Positions 44,349 through 52,999 of a stretch of 64,000 nt of DNA are shown one piece after another. Position 1 is the stretch's first letter; each line of letters opens with the position of its first letter. The notes under the pieces are model-generated. The model did no database searches, was not told the DNA's origin, and worked only from the letters and a program-made list of their open reading frames with translations. This DNA comes from Aureliella helgolandensis. Its GTDB lineage: Bacteria > Planctomycetota > Planctomycetia > Pirellulales > Pirellulaceae. The translations under genes and the position numbers were made by a program. The stretch is taken from positions 8,362,501-8,426,500 of the forward strand of contig NZ_CP036298.1 of the NCBI RefSeq assembly GCF_007752135.1, in the 5' to 3' direction.

Positions 44349-44845
44349 GAGGCCGAGACGTCCTCGACACGGGCCATGTTTCGACGGTAGCTGGTCTCGT
44401 CGAGCCGATCGCTGAGGTACTGGTAACTTAAGACGTAGCGCTGCATGCGCAGCAAGTCGCGTTCTCGAACTGGCTCGCGGTATAACACTCGGTTGATCGA
44501 GAAATTGTCTCGCAAATCCGAAAGCTTTGCTTCCCGGGCAAGCGGATTGGATTTGATGCTCACGACATACTCTGCGTAGCTATCGCCAGACTTGTGGGTT
44601 ACCAAGTCGACGGCTGCCACCACCTCGTCGGTGAACCCTTGGCTCCTGAGATCCGCGAGCGTCACAGAGGTATCCTCCACCAAGTCATGCATCAAGCCAA
44701 CCAATTGTGCATCGGATTCGCGGCATCCCATCATGACCCGCAAGCAGTGCATGACGTAGGGCTCCCCATCCTTGTCGGTCATCCCTCGAAAATGTTTGGC
44801 GACCAGCGCCAACGCCTCGTCAATACCTGCGTATTCCATTTCCAT
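44345..44845 (-). CDS. HD-domain protein, RelA/SpoT hydrolase-like
   Basis: The 166-residue protein has an HD phosphohydrolase domain: YVMHCLRVMMG, LVGLMHDLVEDTSVTLADL and LREAKLSDLRDNFS-like spacing (AREAKLSDLRDNF). The H...HD...D pattern resembles the pyrophosphohydrolase part of (p)ppGpp enzymes such as the small alarmone hydrolases, which is plausible but not proven. It lacks a synthetase domain. Its stop overlaps the GspE start by four bases, so its expression is tied to the secretion locus. It is divergent from the plus-strand GspF-like gene with a 119-base spacer. Confidence 0.75.
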   Translation of the reverse strand: MEMEYAGIDEALALVAKHFRGMTDKDGEPYVMHCLRVMMGCRESDAQLVGLMHDLVEDTSVTLADLRSQGFTDEVVAAVDLVTHKSGDSYAEYVVSIKSNPLAREAKLSDLRDNFSINRVLYREPVRERDLLRMQRYVLSYQYLSDRLDETSYRRNMARVEDVSAS

Positions 44846-44964
44846 CCCACAAATTTTTGTTGGCTACATCCCTTGGTGATTCTAGACATCGTAGAATAAG
44901 CGCCTCTGGGAGTCACCTAGCAGAGCACTGAATTCATGGTTTCCATCTAGAACTTGTTCACACT

Positions 44965-46017
44965 ATGCCTCAAGATCCACTCTCGTCCCAACCGATTGCG
45001 GCAGCTGTTCTCAGCACTGGGACGAGCCCACTTGATGCACTCAAACTAAGACTGGCCGCACAAGTCGCACCTCGACGCTGGCAAACCAGTTTGAATCGCT
45101 TAGCCAAGTCTACCGAAGATGGCGAACCGTTAGAGGAAGCGATCCGAAAAACACTGGGCACGATGCCCAACGAACTGCGTTCGATTTGCAGCGAAGCCTT
45201 GCGATTGCCTGCACCGTCAGATTTTTTGATGGCTGTTGCGCGAGAGCGACTGCGAACGGGACGCTATTGGCGGGAAGTTCGCATTCTGTTGGCGTACCCG
45301 ACCGTCTTGCTGTTTTGCGCATTAGGCGTGGGTTGCCTGTTCAGTTATGCCATGCTGCAAGTCTTCGACATGTCGTTCTTCAGTTTCTCCTACTTCTTTT
45401 CTTCAGCAAGCTCAATTGCTGCTAAGCAGGATTCCGTGAATCGATTGGATCAACATTACGCCATCGTCGGGTTGTCCATATCCTGCGTTTGGTTGCTGTT
45501 GGTTGCACTTACCCTACGATGGATCGGCCCAGCCTGGACCAGGTTAGCCGTCTTAGGTGGAACCATGGTCATTGGCCGTCCCCTGCGGTGGCTAGCTCTA
45601 CGAGAATTATTATCGCGCTATGATAGCGTCCTGTCGCAAGGGATTTCTGGCATGCCTGCTACTGAGGTATTAGCACGTAGCTTCGCAGGAAGTTCGCTTT
45701 CCATGACCTCCCGAGTCCTACAAGAACGGCTCGAGGCGGGTGCACCGCTTGGCCGTGCGCTGTCGACCTCCCAACTGAGTGATGGGCTGTGTCGACCTGC
45801 CCTACTGATGATTGATGAGCATCCCGGGGACCCACGGCACGCGATTGGTGATGTGTCGAATTTATTGGAGCAATTGGCGCAAGAGCGATGCCGTACTCTC
45901 AGCGTAGTGCTTCCCGTTTTCGTGCTTTTAATCGTGGGTACCATCCTGTGGGCAACCTTCAGCTCCTATCTTTCCGCTCTCGAAAGCCTGATGCACTACA
46001 TTTCAGCTCTGGTTTGA
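44965..46017 (+). CDS. GspF-like protein (second copy)
   Basis: The 350-residue protein follows the GspF pattern: an N-terminal helical part (LEEAIRKTLGTMPNELRSIC), transmembrane segment (LLAYPTVLLFCALGVGCLFSYAML), middle helical bundle (SLSMTSRVLQERLEAGAPLG) and C-terminal hydrophobic segment (LSVVLPVFVLLIVGTILWATF). It starts the plus-strand half of the locus, 13 bases before another GspF-like gene. Two adjacent GspF-like genes suggest a heteromeric platform or a split function. Confidence 0.75.
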   Translation: MPQDPLSSQPIAAAVLSTGTSPLDALKLRLAAQVAPRRWQTSLNRLAKSTEDGEPLEEAIRKTLGTMPNELRSICSEALRLPAPSDFLMAVARERLRTGRYWREVRILLAYPTVLLFCALGVGCLFSYAMLQVFDMSFFSFSYFFSSASSIAAKQDSVNRLDQHYAIVGLSISCVWLLLVALTLRWIGPAWTRLAVLGGTMVIGRPLRWLALRELLSRYDSVLSQGISGMPATEVLARSFAGSSLSMTSRVLQERLEAGAPLGRALSTSQLSDGLCRPALLMIDEHPGDPRHAIGDVSNLLEQLAQERCRTLSVVLPVFVLLIVGTILWATFSSYLSALESLMHYISALV

Positions 46018-46030
46018 AGCGGGCGCTCTT

Positions 46031-47299
46031 ATGACTTACCTCCTCTCCAATTGGCTCATTCTGGTCCCACTAGCGATCAGTCTATTTATCGCGATCCAAG
46101 TAGCACAAGCGCATCGAGATACCTCGGATGATTCGCTGCTGATGCTGCTCCTCCGCTGTATCATGTCGCTCATGTTGCTCGCGGGCTTTCTGTCGCTGGG
46201 AACGCGCATCAGCATCTTAAGCATCCTGTGGTTGTTGATGCTATCGGGGCTGAGTGTGGTCTTGGTCGTCAAGCTGCGGAGGCTGGCGCGATCCGCGTTG
46301 TTCCACAGCTGCTTGAACGCTGCGGCCACTAGACAAATGCCTCAACTGCTCTTTCATTTTGCTGCGGAGAATCGTGGTTGGCTACGACGAAGATCCGTTT
46401 GCCTTCAGCGACTACTGGCACAGGGAAGAGAATGGGACGATGCCTTGCAGCAGCAAGAAGTTGCGAAGGGCATGTACGACTGCTTAGCTGTGCGTCTCCA
46501 GAAAAGATATGGTCCATCCACCCAGATTCGACTCGGCGAACAGCCCCGCTCAGGTCCCCAGCCCAAACGGATTGAATCTCAAATTGAAGCTTTGCTGGGA
46601 CGTTTGATGCTCGGGAGCTGGTTTGTTCTCACGATTCCGCTGAGTCTGTTCATTATCTTGGCTATTGTTCCGACGCTGGCCCAAATGTTTGAAGAGTTTG
46701 GCTTGCAGCTACCTTCCATCTTTCGCAATTTGCTGGCCTGCTACGACCTAGTCACGGAACCTCCCTGGGTGTTCCTGGCGATTCTGGTCGTCCTGTTGTT
46801 GATGGCCTGTTACTGCCTGGGGATCCTGCTGTGGATTTTCCCACGTCTCCTGCAATCGCAGCCCTTCCGCTATCTGTGCGCCGATTACTTCCGTAGCGTT
46901 AGCTTGACCGCCCTGATGCACGCTGCAGATCGCGAGCCCACCTTGCTGGAAGCCTGCCGGGCTGCTGAACAACTTGTTCCAGCACCCTTCCTGCAATGGC
47001 CCTTCCAACGCGCCGTATCCGCCTTAGAAAATGGCTGCCAACTATCCGAAGCATTCCATCTATCCGGGCTGGTTACTTCTGCGGAACAGAAACAGCTACC
47101 AATCAGCCTCGATGAGGGAGATCCGACGTGGAGTCTGCAACAGTTCTCCATCGAACGCATCGATCGCATGGTGCGTCGCTACTCGTTCTGGTTTCAGTGG
47201 TTAGTCGTCCTCCAAACCCTCCTGTTCGCCGTGCTGGTGGGCTGGTTGGCCGTGGGCACCATTCAAGTCCTCTCCGAGCTGATTTCCTTTCAAGCCTGA
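46031..47299 (+). CDS. divergent GspF-like membrane protein (third copy)
   Basis: The 422-residue protein has extra N-terminal transmembrane segments (WLILVPLAISLFIAIQVA; IMSLMLLAGFLSLG; LSILWLLMLSGLSVVLVV), then a GspF-like part with a platform-type segment (VLTIPLSLFIILAIVPTLAQMF) and a C-terminal transmembrane segment (WLVVLQTLLFAVLVGWLAVG). Sequence similarity to GspF is weak and rests on topology, helix pattern and position. It directly follows the second GspF-like gene and precedes the pseudopilin genes by 58 bases. Confidence 0.65.
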   Translation: MTYLLSNWLILVPLAISLFIAIQVAQAHRDTSDDSLLMLLLRCIMSLMLLAGFLSLGTRISILSILWLLMLSGLSVVLVVKLRRLARSALFHSCLNAAATRQMPQLLFHFAAENRGWLRRRSVCLQRLLAQGREWDDALQQQEVAKGMYDCLAVRLQKRYGPSTQIRLGEQPRSGPQPKRIESQIEALLGRLMLGSWFVLTIPLSLFIILAIVPTLAQMFEEFGLQLPSIFRNLLACYDLVTEPPWVFLAILVVLLLMACYCLGILLWIFPRLLQSQPFRYLCADYFRSVSLTALMHAADREPTLLEACRAAEQLVPAPFLQWPFQRAVSALENGCQLSEAFHLSGLVTSAEQKQLPISLDEGDPTWSLQQFSIERIDRMVRRYSFWFQWLVVLQTLLFAVLVGWLAVGTIQVLSELISFQA

Positions 47300-47357
47300 A
47301 GTGTCCCTGGAAGATCCCTAGCAGCGTACTGAGTTTTAAAACGATCGGTTTAGAGCT

Positions 47358-47846
47358 ATGAATTTCAGATTTGCGGCCGTTCGAACGACTGGTAAGGAGG
47401 AACGCGCGCAGCCTAGCGAGTTCAGGCCGCTGCAGGTACCTCGGTTTCGCCCTCGACAAGGGGTTACTACCCTAGAAGTCGTGGTGGCTACCATCCTATT
47501 GGCCGTAGCAATTTCGGGACTCGGCACCTTTTCTGCCAGCATGCATGACGGCCTACAGAATCGTGAGCTGAGCGCTAGAATTGCCTGGGAAGTTGCCAAT
47601 GCCCGGGAACAAATCGGCTGCTGGAATTTTGAGGAGGTTCGTAAAACAAAGATCGAAGCTCTACCGGTCTCAGCAGCTTTGGCAAAGAGGATGGAACAGA
47701 CGCGTTGGGTCGCTTCAGTCGACTCGGTCGCAACTCCCATCGAAGGTCTCCGCATACACCTGGCCCTCCACGGAGTACTCGATTTGCAACCCGTAGTGCC
47801 TCGCGAGCTGACCTTTTGGATTCCTCGTCCTGAGGAGGAAGACTGA
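47358..47846 (+). CDS. pseudopilin-like protein with prepilin cleavage site
   Basis: The 162-residue protein has a long leader (about 40 residues) ending RQG, then VTTLEVVVATILLAVAISGL, which fits a prepilin peptidase site with Gly at -1 and Glu at +5. The mature part would be about 120 residues. It is likely a minor pseudopilin of the type II/type IV system in this locus; the length of the leader and small globular domain fit GspI or GspH type proteins. Confidence 0.78.
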   Translation: MNFRFAAVRTTGKEERAQPSEFRPLQVPRFRPRQGVTTLEVVVATILLAVAISGLGTFSASMHDGLQNRELSARIAWEVANAREQIGCWNFEEVRKTKIEALPVSAALAKRMEQTRWVASVDSVATPIEGLRIHLALHGVLDLQPVVPRELTFWIPRPEEED

Positions 47847-47847
47847 C

Positions 47848-48381
47848 ATGCGACATCGCGCTCGAAAGGGGTTTTCGCTGATTGAGATGGTCGCGTTGCT
47901 GTTCTCGATCAGCGCCATACTGTCGCTATCGGCCGTCATACTCCAGAAAGCCTTTGAGGTGCATCGTGCAGGGCTGGTGCACTTGCAAAAATACCAAGCA
48001 CTGCAAATGCTGGAACAACGTTTTCGTTCCGACTGCCACGCCGCTCAAGCGTGTCAAGTGATCGAAGATGCTGAGAAGAGCCCATCGCTAGAGCTTACCC
48101 TGCCGGATCAGCGCACCGTTCGATACTCCGTCGCGCCCGGTCTGGCGCGCAGGCAAGTCGTGATGGGTGATGTTGAGTCCGCCAGCGAACAGTGGCAACT
48201 GCCGCGCAACTCGTCGGGCACTTGGCTAATCGAATCGCATCCGCAGTGCGAACTCGTCCATTTCATCATCCGCTTTGAGGGGAATGAATCTACCTCGGAA
48301 CTGGAAATGGAAGAGATCCGTTGGCAATCCCGCAGCAATCCGTTTCCCAGTGGACGCTCAACGAGGGGGAGTGCTCTGTGA
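47848..48381 (+). CDS. minor pseudopilin (GspJ/PilW-like)
   Basis: The 177-residue protein begins with a short basic leader and KGFSLIEMVALLFSISAILS, a clear prepilin peptidase site (Gly-1, Phe+1, Glu+5). The mature domain would be about 165 residues. It is one base after the preceding pseudopilin stop and overlaps the next gene by four bases (GTGA). It probably sits at the tip of the pseudopilus. Confidence 0.8.
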   Translation: MRHRARKGFSLIEMVALLFSISAILSLSAVILQKAFEVHRAGLVHLQKYQALQMLEQRFRSDCHAAQACQVIEDAEKSPSLELTLPDQRTVRYSVAPGLARRQVVMGDVESASEQWQLPRNSSGTWLIESHPQCELVHFIIRFEGNESTSELEMEEIRWQSRSNPFPSGRSTRGSAL

Positions 48382-48851
48382 CCCTCAAAGCTCAGAAGAC
48401 GAAAAACCTGCTTCCCAAGCCTCTGAGGAGTAGTAACTCAACTACCTCCAGGTGTATCCTTGCGTTATCCACCAAGAATCGCTGGCGATTGGGCGGTCGA
48501 CGGCGGTTGGGTTCGGTGTTGATGTGTGCCATGGTGGTAATGATCATCGCTGGGCTGCTCACCACTCAAGCAATTCAAACGCTGATTTTGAATCGCCGCA
48601 ACGATGACCTCCAATGCAATTTGTATCAAGCCCGCGAGTTAATTGAATTAGGGCGAACCATGATCCATCAAGAGAAAGCACTTGGACAAAAAGTCAAGAT
48701 CATGGTGGATTCGAACAGAAACTACTACGGGACAATCCATATTTCTCAGACACCTGTGGCTGAGGGAAACACTGGAAAGACCCGAATTGTCGTCCATTAT
48801 CCAGCCGATCAACCGGGGCAAGTCACCGCCTCATGGGAAGGACCATCATGA
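48378..48851 (+). CDS. PilX/GspK-like membrane protein
   Basis: The 157-residue protein starts at a GTG that overlaps the preceding stop (GTGA), with AGGGGGA upstream; the longer frame from 48321 lies inside the preceding gene. After a basic N-terminal ~45 residues, RRLGSVLMCAMVVMIIAGLL forms a pilin-like hydrophobic segment, but it lacks the Glu at +5. This is the pattern of PilX/GspK-type minor pilins. Its stop overlaps the following ATG (ATGA), so the whole run is translationally coupled. Confidence 0.7.
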   Translation: MTLKAQKTKNLLPKPLRSSNSTTSRCILALSTKNRWRLGGRRRLGSVLMCAMVVMIIAGLLTTQAIQTLILNRRNDDLQCNLYQARELIELGRTMIHQEKALGQKVKIMVDSNRNYYGTIHISQTPVAEGNTGKTRIVVHYPADQPGQVTASWEGPS

Positions 48852-50047
48852 ACATTCCATTTAGATCCCCCTACCAATCCCGGCGTGTGCGAGCGGGTGG
48901 CTTTACTTTGGTGGAGCTGCTTGTGGTGATCGCTATTATTGGAATTTTGGTCGGCCTGCTATTGCCGGCGGTTCAGGCTGCCCGAGAGGCAGCGCGACGT
49001 TTACAGTGCACCAACAATCTTCTGCAATTCGGCATGGCCCTGCACAACTACGAACTGGCGCATCGCGTTTTGCCCTCAGGTACGGTCGACGCGCAGGGTC
49101 CCATCGTGCACCTGCCCATTGGCTATCATCACAACTGGATCGTGCAGATTCTACCAATGCTCGATCAACGGGTAGCCTACAATGTCATCGACCACGGCCA
49201 ATCAATTTATGCGAAAGTGAATCTGCCCCTTCGTCAGTACAGCATGAGCCTACTGCATTGTCCCTCCTCCTCTGGCAGTGGTCCGTTTTCGAACTATGCC
49301 GGTGTGCATGATAGCCGTGAAGTGCCCATTGATATCGATAACAATGGAGTGCTCTTTCTGAATAGCGCCGTCACCTTTGATGACATTGTCGACGGACTTA
49401 GCCAAACGGTGTTTGCCAGTGAAAAATCCTTCGACGAAACCGACCTAGGCTGGAGCAGCGGAACGCGGGCCACACTCCGCAATTTCGGCTCCCAGTTCAA
49501 TAAAGATAATCAAAGGATAGGTGGTTGGAATACGTACTTCCCTCCTGGAGTTGGCGGAGGCTATGGGGGCGGGTCCTATGGGGGCGGAGGCTACGGCATG
49601 GGCACCTACGGTGGCGGCACTTATGGAGGAGAGGGATATGGCTCGGAAGCGTACGGCGAAGCTGTCGTCGATGCGACCGGCGTCGACTCGCGAACCTTGG
49701 AACAAGAGGTAGAACCACCGAATTCGGACACCGCTGAGTCAACCGGCGACTCGACTGCAGAGATGGAACCCAAGGCGGAGAATCTGGCTAGCGCTGGCGT
49801 TCCCAAACCGTACGATGAACTCGATCCCACCACCTGGCTCTCTGTCGCTGATTTACCAGCGGTCATCGATGGCCAACCGAACAGTGGAAGCGATGTTGGT
49901 GGATTCTCCTCCTCCCATGCGGGAGGCGTGAACGTCTTGGTGGGTGATGGATCGATTCGCTTTTTGAGCCAAACCATTAGCGATCCCACCCGCCAACAAT
50001 TGGGAAATCGGCACGATGGAAAACTCTTCCTGGACAATCCACTGTGA
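48848..50047 (+). CDS. DUF1559 prepilin-like protein with Gly/Tyr-rich insert
   Basis: The 399-residue protein has the DUF1559 N-terminus: prepilin site GGFTLVELLVVIAIIGIL, then VGLLLPAVQAAREAARRLQC. It ends with the family's C-terminal HAGGVNVLVGDGSIRFLS block. Between them is an unusual Gly/Tyr-rich stretch (around residues 230-270) of the form GGYGGGSYGGGGYG, followed by an acidic segment. ATG 48848 (AAGG six bases upstream, ATGA overlap) is chosen over ATG 48833. DUF1559 proteins are abundant in planctomycetes as pilin-like exported proteins of unknown role; this one is tied to the pseudopilin operon. Confidence 0.9.
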   Translation: MNIPFRSPYQSRRVRAGGFTLVELLVVIAIIGILVGLLLPAVQAAREAARRLQCTNNLLQFGMALHNYELAHRVLPSGTVDAQGPIVHLPIGYHHNWIVQILPMLDQRVAYNVIDHGQSIYAKVNLPLRQYSMSLLHCPSSSGSGPFSNYAGVHDSREVPIDIDNNGVLFLNSAVTFDDIVDGLSQTVFASEKSFDETDLGWSSGTRATLRNFGSQFNKDNQRIGGWNTYFPPGVGGGYGGGSYGGGGYGMGTYGGGTYGGEGYGSEAYGEAVVDATGVDSRTLEQEVEPPNSDTAESTGDSTAEMEPKAENLASAGVPKPYDELDPTTWLSVADLPAVIDGQPNSGSDVGGFSSSHAGGVNVLVGDGSIRFLSQTISDPTRQQLGNRHDGKLFLDNPL

Positions 50048-50460
50048 GCTCACCGCAACCGTACGATACCATGGACGATCGCCAAACTGCGCCGCGATCC
50101 GGGCGAAGCTCGATAAGCATCGCCTTCCTGTTCTACATCATTACTCTGTGCGCCATCCTGGTAGCCGCATTGCAACGAATCTCGGTCAACGAAGCGGTGA
50201 CCGGCTGGGTGGTCGCGGCGGTCCTGGCCGTCGGAATTGGTGTCGGACTCCTGATCGGCTTGCTGTTCGGTGTGGTGCGTGTCAAAGGACCGAGCGGAGC
50301 CTTGGTGGGGTGTTGTGCTGGTGCAGTGGTGGGTGCCATCGCTGGACCAATATCCTTGATTGGTAGCGACCAATTCTATTCCGTCCTTGCATTAACACTT
50401 TTCGGTTGTTGGATTCTGATCGCCTTGATGCTCCTTGCTACCCGCCTGGGCGACTCTTAG
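50044..50460 (+). CDS. small membrane protein, unrecognised
   Basis: The 138-residue protein has a charged N-terminal ~20 residues and three or four hydrophobic segments (SIAFLFYIITLCAILVAAL, VVAAVLAVGIGVGLLIGLLFG, GALVGCCAGAVVGAIAGP, VLALTLFGCWILIALMLL) containing Gly-rich packing motifs. No family is recognised. The GTG start overlaps the stop of the DUF1559 gene by four bases (GTGA), which makes it the last coupled gene of the pilin operon. Confidence 0.7.
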   Translation: MSSPQPYDTMDDRQTAPRSGRSSISIAFLFYIITLCAILVAALQRISVNEAVTGWVVAAVLAVGIGVGLLIGLLFGVVRVKGPSGALVGCCAGAVVGAIAGPISLIGSDQFYSVLALTLFGCWILIALMLLATRLGDS

Positions 50461-51037
50461 AACTTTCTCAAGCTCCAGTTTGAAGCGATGCGACGAAACA
50501 CCCAGCTCCAACCGTCGATTGCAGTGAGCCCCCTCACAACCGATGCGTAGGGGCAAGCATCGTTTCAAGTCTTTCTCGCTAAACATTTCTCCTGGCAGAA
50601 TCTTGCGTTTAAGAGCGATTCCCGTAGGAAGTCTCCATCACTCATCGTGCAAATCCCCATTGAATCAGAGTCTGCCTCAATTCTGCACACCCACCGGGAG
50701 GGTGCCGTACTTGAGAGCTACGGAAATCGATGTTGCGCAGCCCGGTAAACACGGATTTCACTAGCTTTATTGAATTGAGCGTGGTAGGTTGAACCGTGGT
50801 GTTCGACACCGCTCAATTCAAAATCTGATTCACCTCTCCTTTTCGCACTTGGCGATCAGCCGCGGTCACTCTCACTAAGAGTTGAATTCCCGGCACGGCA
50901 ATCTTGTTTGCCATTCTTTAACCCAGCTGTCGCTGCTCGATGAGCCGCGGCTTCCGCTTGGTCGTTCACCTTACCACTTTGGTGCATTCCTATGTTCTTA
51001 GGCAATGCCGAAGATTCGTCGATTCAGGGAGAAATGT
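50461..51037. other. intergenic region with a structured element and a short hairpin
   Basis: These 577 bases separate the pilin operon from the BON protein gene. They contain a short hairpin (CGATGC 50541-50546, GCATCG 50557-50562, then TTTC) that might act as a weak terminator, and the larger inverted repeat at 50770-50821. No gene is supported. Confidence 0.5.
50770..50821. repeat. 12-base perfect inverted repeat with internal hairpins
   Basis: TTGAATTGAGCG (50770-50781) is the exact complement of CGCTCAATTCAA (50810-50821). Inside the 28-base loop, GGTT/AACC and GGTGT/ACACC pairs form two more small stems. The result is a cloverleaf-like, three-way-junction shape. It lacks a T-run. It could be a small structured RNA, a protein-binding palindrome or a miniature mobile element. 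Confidence 0.6.
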
Positions 51038-51286
51038 ATGGTACTCGGAAAACCTGTCCCAGATAAAACGCTGCTGAGAAGCGTCACTCAGAAGATTTCG
51101 CAACGCAGCGGAGGTTCCGGCAGCAAAGTTGTTGCGAGTGTAAACGGAGGGGTCGTTACCTTGACTGGTGTGCTCGGGCAAGAGTATCAGCGACGTCCGT
51201 TGTTGTCGTCGATGAGTGGGATTTCAGGCGTCCGCCGCACCGTTGATCAAATGACGGTCGCGCCTCCCAAAAAGCGAGAGCAGTAG
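51038..51286 (+). CDS. BON-domain protein
   Basis: The 82-residue protein (from ATG 51038, with GGGAGA upstream; an ATG at 51005 would add 11 residues) is essentially one BON domain: DKTLLRSVTQKISQRSG, KVVASVNGGVVTLTGVLGQE and ISGVRRTVDQMTV. BON domains usually bind phospholipids or carbohydrates. There is no signal peptide, so it is either cytosolic or the true start differs. Whether it binds membrane or a partner is unknown. Confidence 0.75.
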   Translation: MVLGKPVPDKTLLRSVTQKISQRSGGSGSKVVASVNGGVVTLTGVLGQEYQRRPLLSSMSGISGVRRTVDQMTVAPPKKREQ

Positions 51287-51321
51287 TCAACGGCAACTCG
51301 CACGACTGCACAATGGCTGGC

Positions 51322-52434
51322 CTAAGTTGGTGTGTCTTCTTGGAGAAGTTGGCTCACCAGATCCTCGATCGTCTTATCGCCAGTCGCACCCTGCCAATTC
51401 AACTCGCCCTGCCACCAATGGCGCAGATAACCTTGTTTGTCGATGACATAGACGGTCGGCCACATGGTGTTGGACCACTTTTTCCAATTTTCTGACTCCA
51501 GGTCGATTAGGATTGGAAACTGGAGTCCACTCTCCGCCGCTGCCTCGCGGACCGCCTGTGGGTCGCGTTCACGAGACGTTTCGGGCGATTGTATCCCAAT
51601 CACGACTACTTCATCCGAATTGTACTTCTCACTCCAATTCTTGTAGTGGTCGAAATTGGCGTGACAATTATGGCACTGGAATGCGTAGAAGTGAACCAAC
51701 ACCACTTTGCCGCGGAGTTGCTGCAGGGTTAGAGGTTCCGAATTGATCCAGTGCTCTACGGAAACCAGTTCGGGAGCCAGCGGATAAATGCGTTTCAGCT
51801 GCGCGGTGTCAAAGGGATCGCCCAACAGGGGTTTCAGCTGCTGCAGTTGTTCGGGACGCAAAATCGTTGCCACACTCTTCTGTTCCGCCTGGATTGCTGC
51901 GGAAACCTCTTGAGTGAGTTCGTCGGTAACGGCGTTCTTCATAGTCGCCGAATGTAGTTTTTGAGTCGCAGCGTTGGCCGCTCTGGCCAGCTCAGCCAAC
52001 GCCTCTTGCTGGCTCGATTCCAGCTTCAACTTGCCCTTCACATCTTGGCGTAGCAACATGCGGACACCCTGTGCTCGACACTCCAGCTGGTCCAACCGCG
52101 TCTGTTGCGCCGCCGATGTATTCTCCTGAAACCAATTTCTTACCCGCTGCTCGAGCTTGACGATCAGCTCGCGTTGCTTCTCGGCAGGCAGAATCCGCAA
52201 TTGAAACCAGGGTGTATCAATCTCCGCGAACAAAGCCCCCAATTGCTGAACTTGGCCATCGGTCAACTGGAGTTCTTGTTGCGATTGCGGTGCGTGGACC
52301 AACCCCAGCAAATGCTGCGGTATCAGCTCTGCATACTTCGATACCGATTCATGGGTCTGGGCGGCGATAACGCTGACTAGTTGCGCGAAAACCAGCCCTG
52401 CGCAGCAAACACGCATGCAAAGGGGGTGCAACAT
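51322..52434 (-). CDS. TlpA-like thioredoxin-fold protein with N-terminal helical region
   Basis: The 370-residue product has a signal peptide (HPLCMRVCCAGLVFAQLVSV), a long helical region (about 30-220; LEQRVRNWFQENTSAAQQTR, RPEQLQQLKPLLGD) and a C-terminal redoxin/AhpC-TSA domain. The latter contains LRGKVVLVHFYAFQCHNCHA, a CxxC-type CHNC active site, and IQSPETSRERDPQAVREAA. The protein is probably periplasmic and reduces or isomerises disulphides, or serves haem/copper assembly; the helical part may bind a partner. It is convergent with the BON gene. Confidence 0.85.
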   Translation of the reverse strand: MLHPLCMRVCCAGLVFAQLVSVIAAQTHESVSKYAELIPQHLLGLVHAPQSQQELQLTDGQVQQLGALFAEIDTPWFQLRILPAEKQRELIVKLEQRVRNWFQENTSAAQQTRLDQLECRAQGVRMLLRQDVKGKLKLESSQQEALAELARAANAATQKLHSATMKNAVTDELTQEVSAAIQAEQKSVATILRPEQLQQLKPLLGDPFDTAQLKRIYPLAPELVSVEHWINSEPLTLQQLRGKVVLVHFYAFQCHNCHANFDHYKNWSEKYNSDEVVVIGIQSPETSRERDPQAVREAAAESGLQFPILIDLESENWKKWSNTMWPTVYVIDKQGYLRHWWQGELNWQGATGDKTIEDLVSQLLQEDTPT

Positions 52435-52666
52435 CGACTTTCTCCGAAGAATTTGAAAGTTTGGGACTTGTCTTGTAATTCATTCCGTTTCAGAAAATTC
52501 CATTTCTGGCAGTTGAAACGTTATTTACGACGAGTTTACCCCTGTTTCCAACACTTTTCCGTGGCCTATTTCACTTGCGAGGGAAACTTCACCGATGAAT
52601 TCCCGATTGGCACGGCATTCGCATTTGAAAAGTCTCTCGTAACACACCCTTATTCAGGAGACCTCC

Positions 52667-52999
52667 ATGCTCGTGCTCACTCGCAAACCTAATCAAAGCA
52701 TCAAGATCGGTGATAACATTACCATCAACGTTGTACGAGTCAGGGGCAATACCATTCAGCTGGGTATTGAGGCGCCTCAAGATGTATCGATTCTCAGAAG
52801 CGAACTATTGCTGAAGACCGTGCTCAAGCCGAATTCCGCGGCAGCCCCCTCGGACCACGCGACGCGGTCGGACGGAACACGCTCCCCCCAAGATTCGACA
52901 GGCAGCAGCTCGAGCGATAGCGAAGAGAAGACGCCTGCGAACCTCTCGCTGGCTTGTTCTGCAGAGCCGATCGTCTTACAGTTGTTAGCTGCTAGCTAG
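52667..52999 (+). CDS. csrA: carbon storage regulator CsrA with long C-terminal tail
   Basis: The first ~50 residues are a CsrA core: MLVLTRKPNQSIKIGDNITI, then VRGNTIQLGIEAPQDVSIL, with the RNA-contact residues Leu4, Arg6 and Arg44 kept (R44 in SILRSELLL). CsrA dimers bind GGA motifs in mRNA leaders and change translation or stability. The last ~55 residues are a Ser/Pro/Thr-rich tail not found in typical 60-75-residue CsrA. AGGAG (52656-52660) precedes the ATG, and the GGA of this site can pair with the nearby TCC, a layout that would allow autoregulation (inference). Confidence 0.93.
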   Translation: MLVLTRKPNQSIKIGDNITINVVRVRGNTIQLGIEAPQDVSILRSELLLKTVLKPNSAAAPSDHATRSDGTRSPQDSTGSSSSDSEEKTPANLSLACSAEPIVLQLLAAS

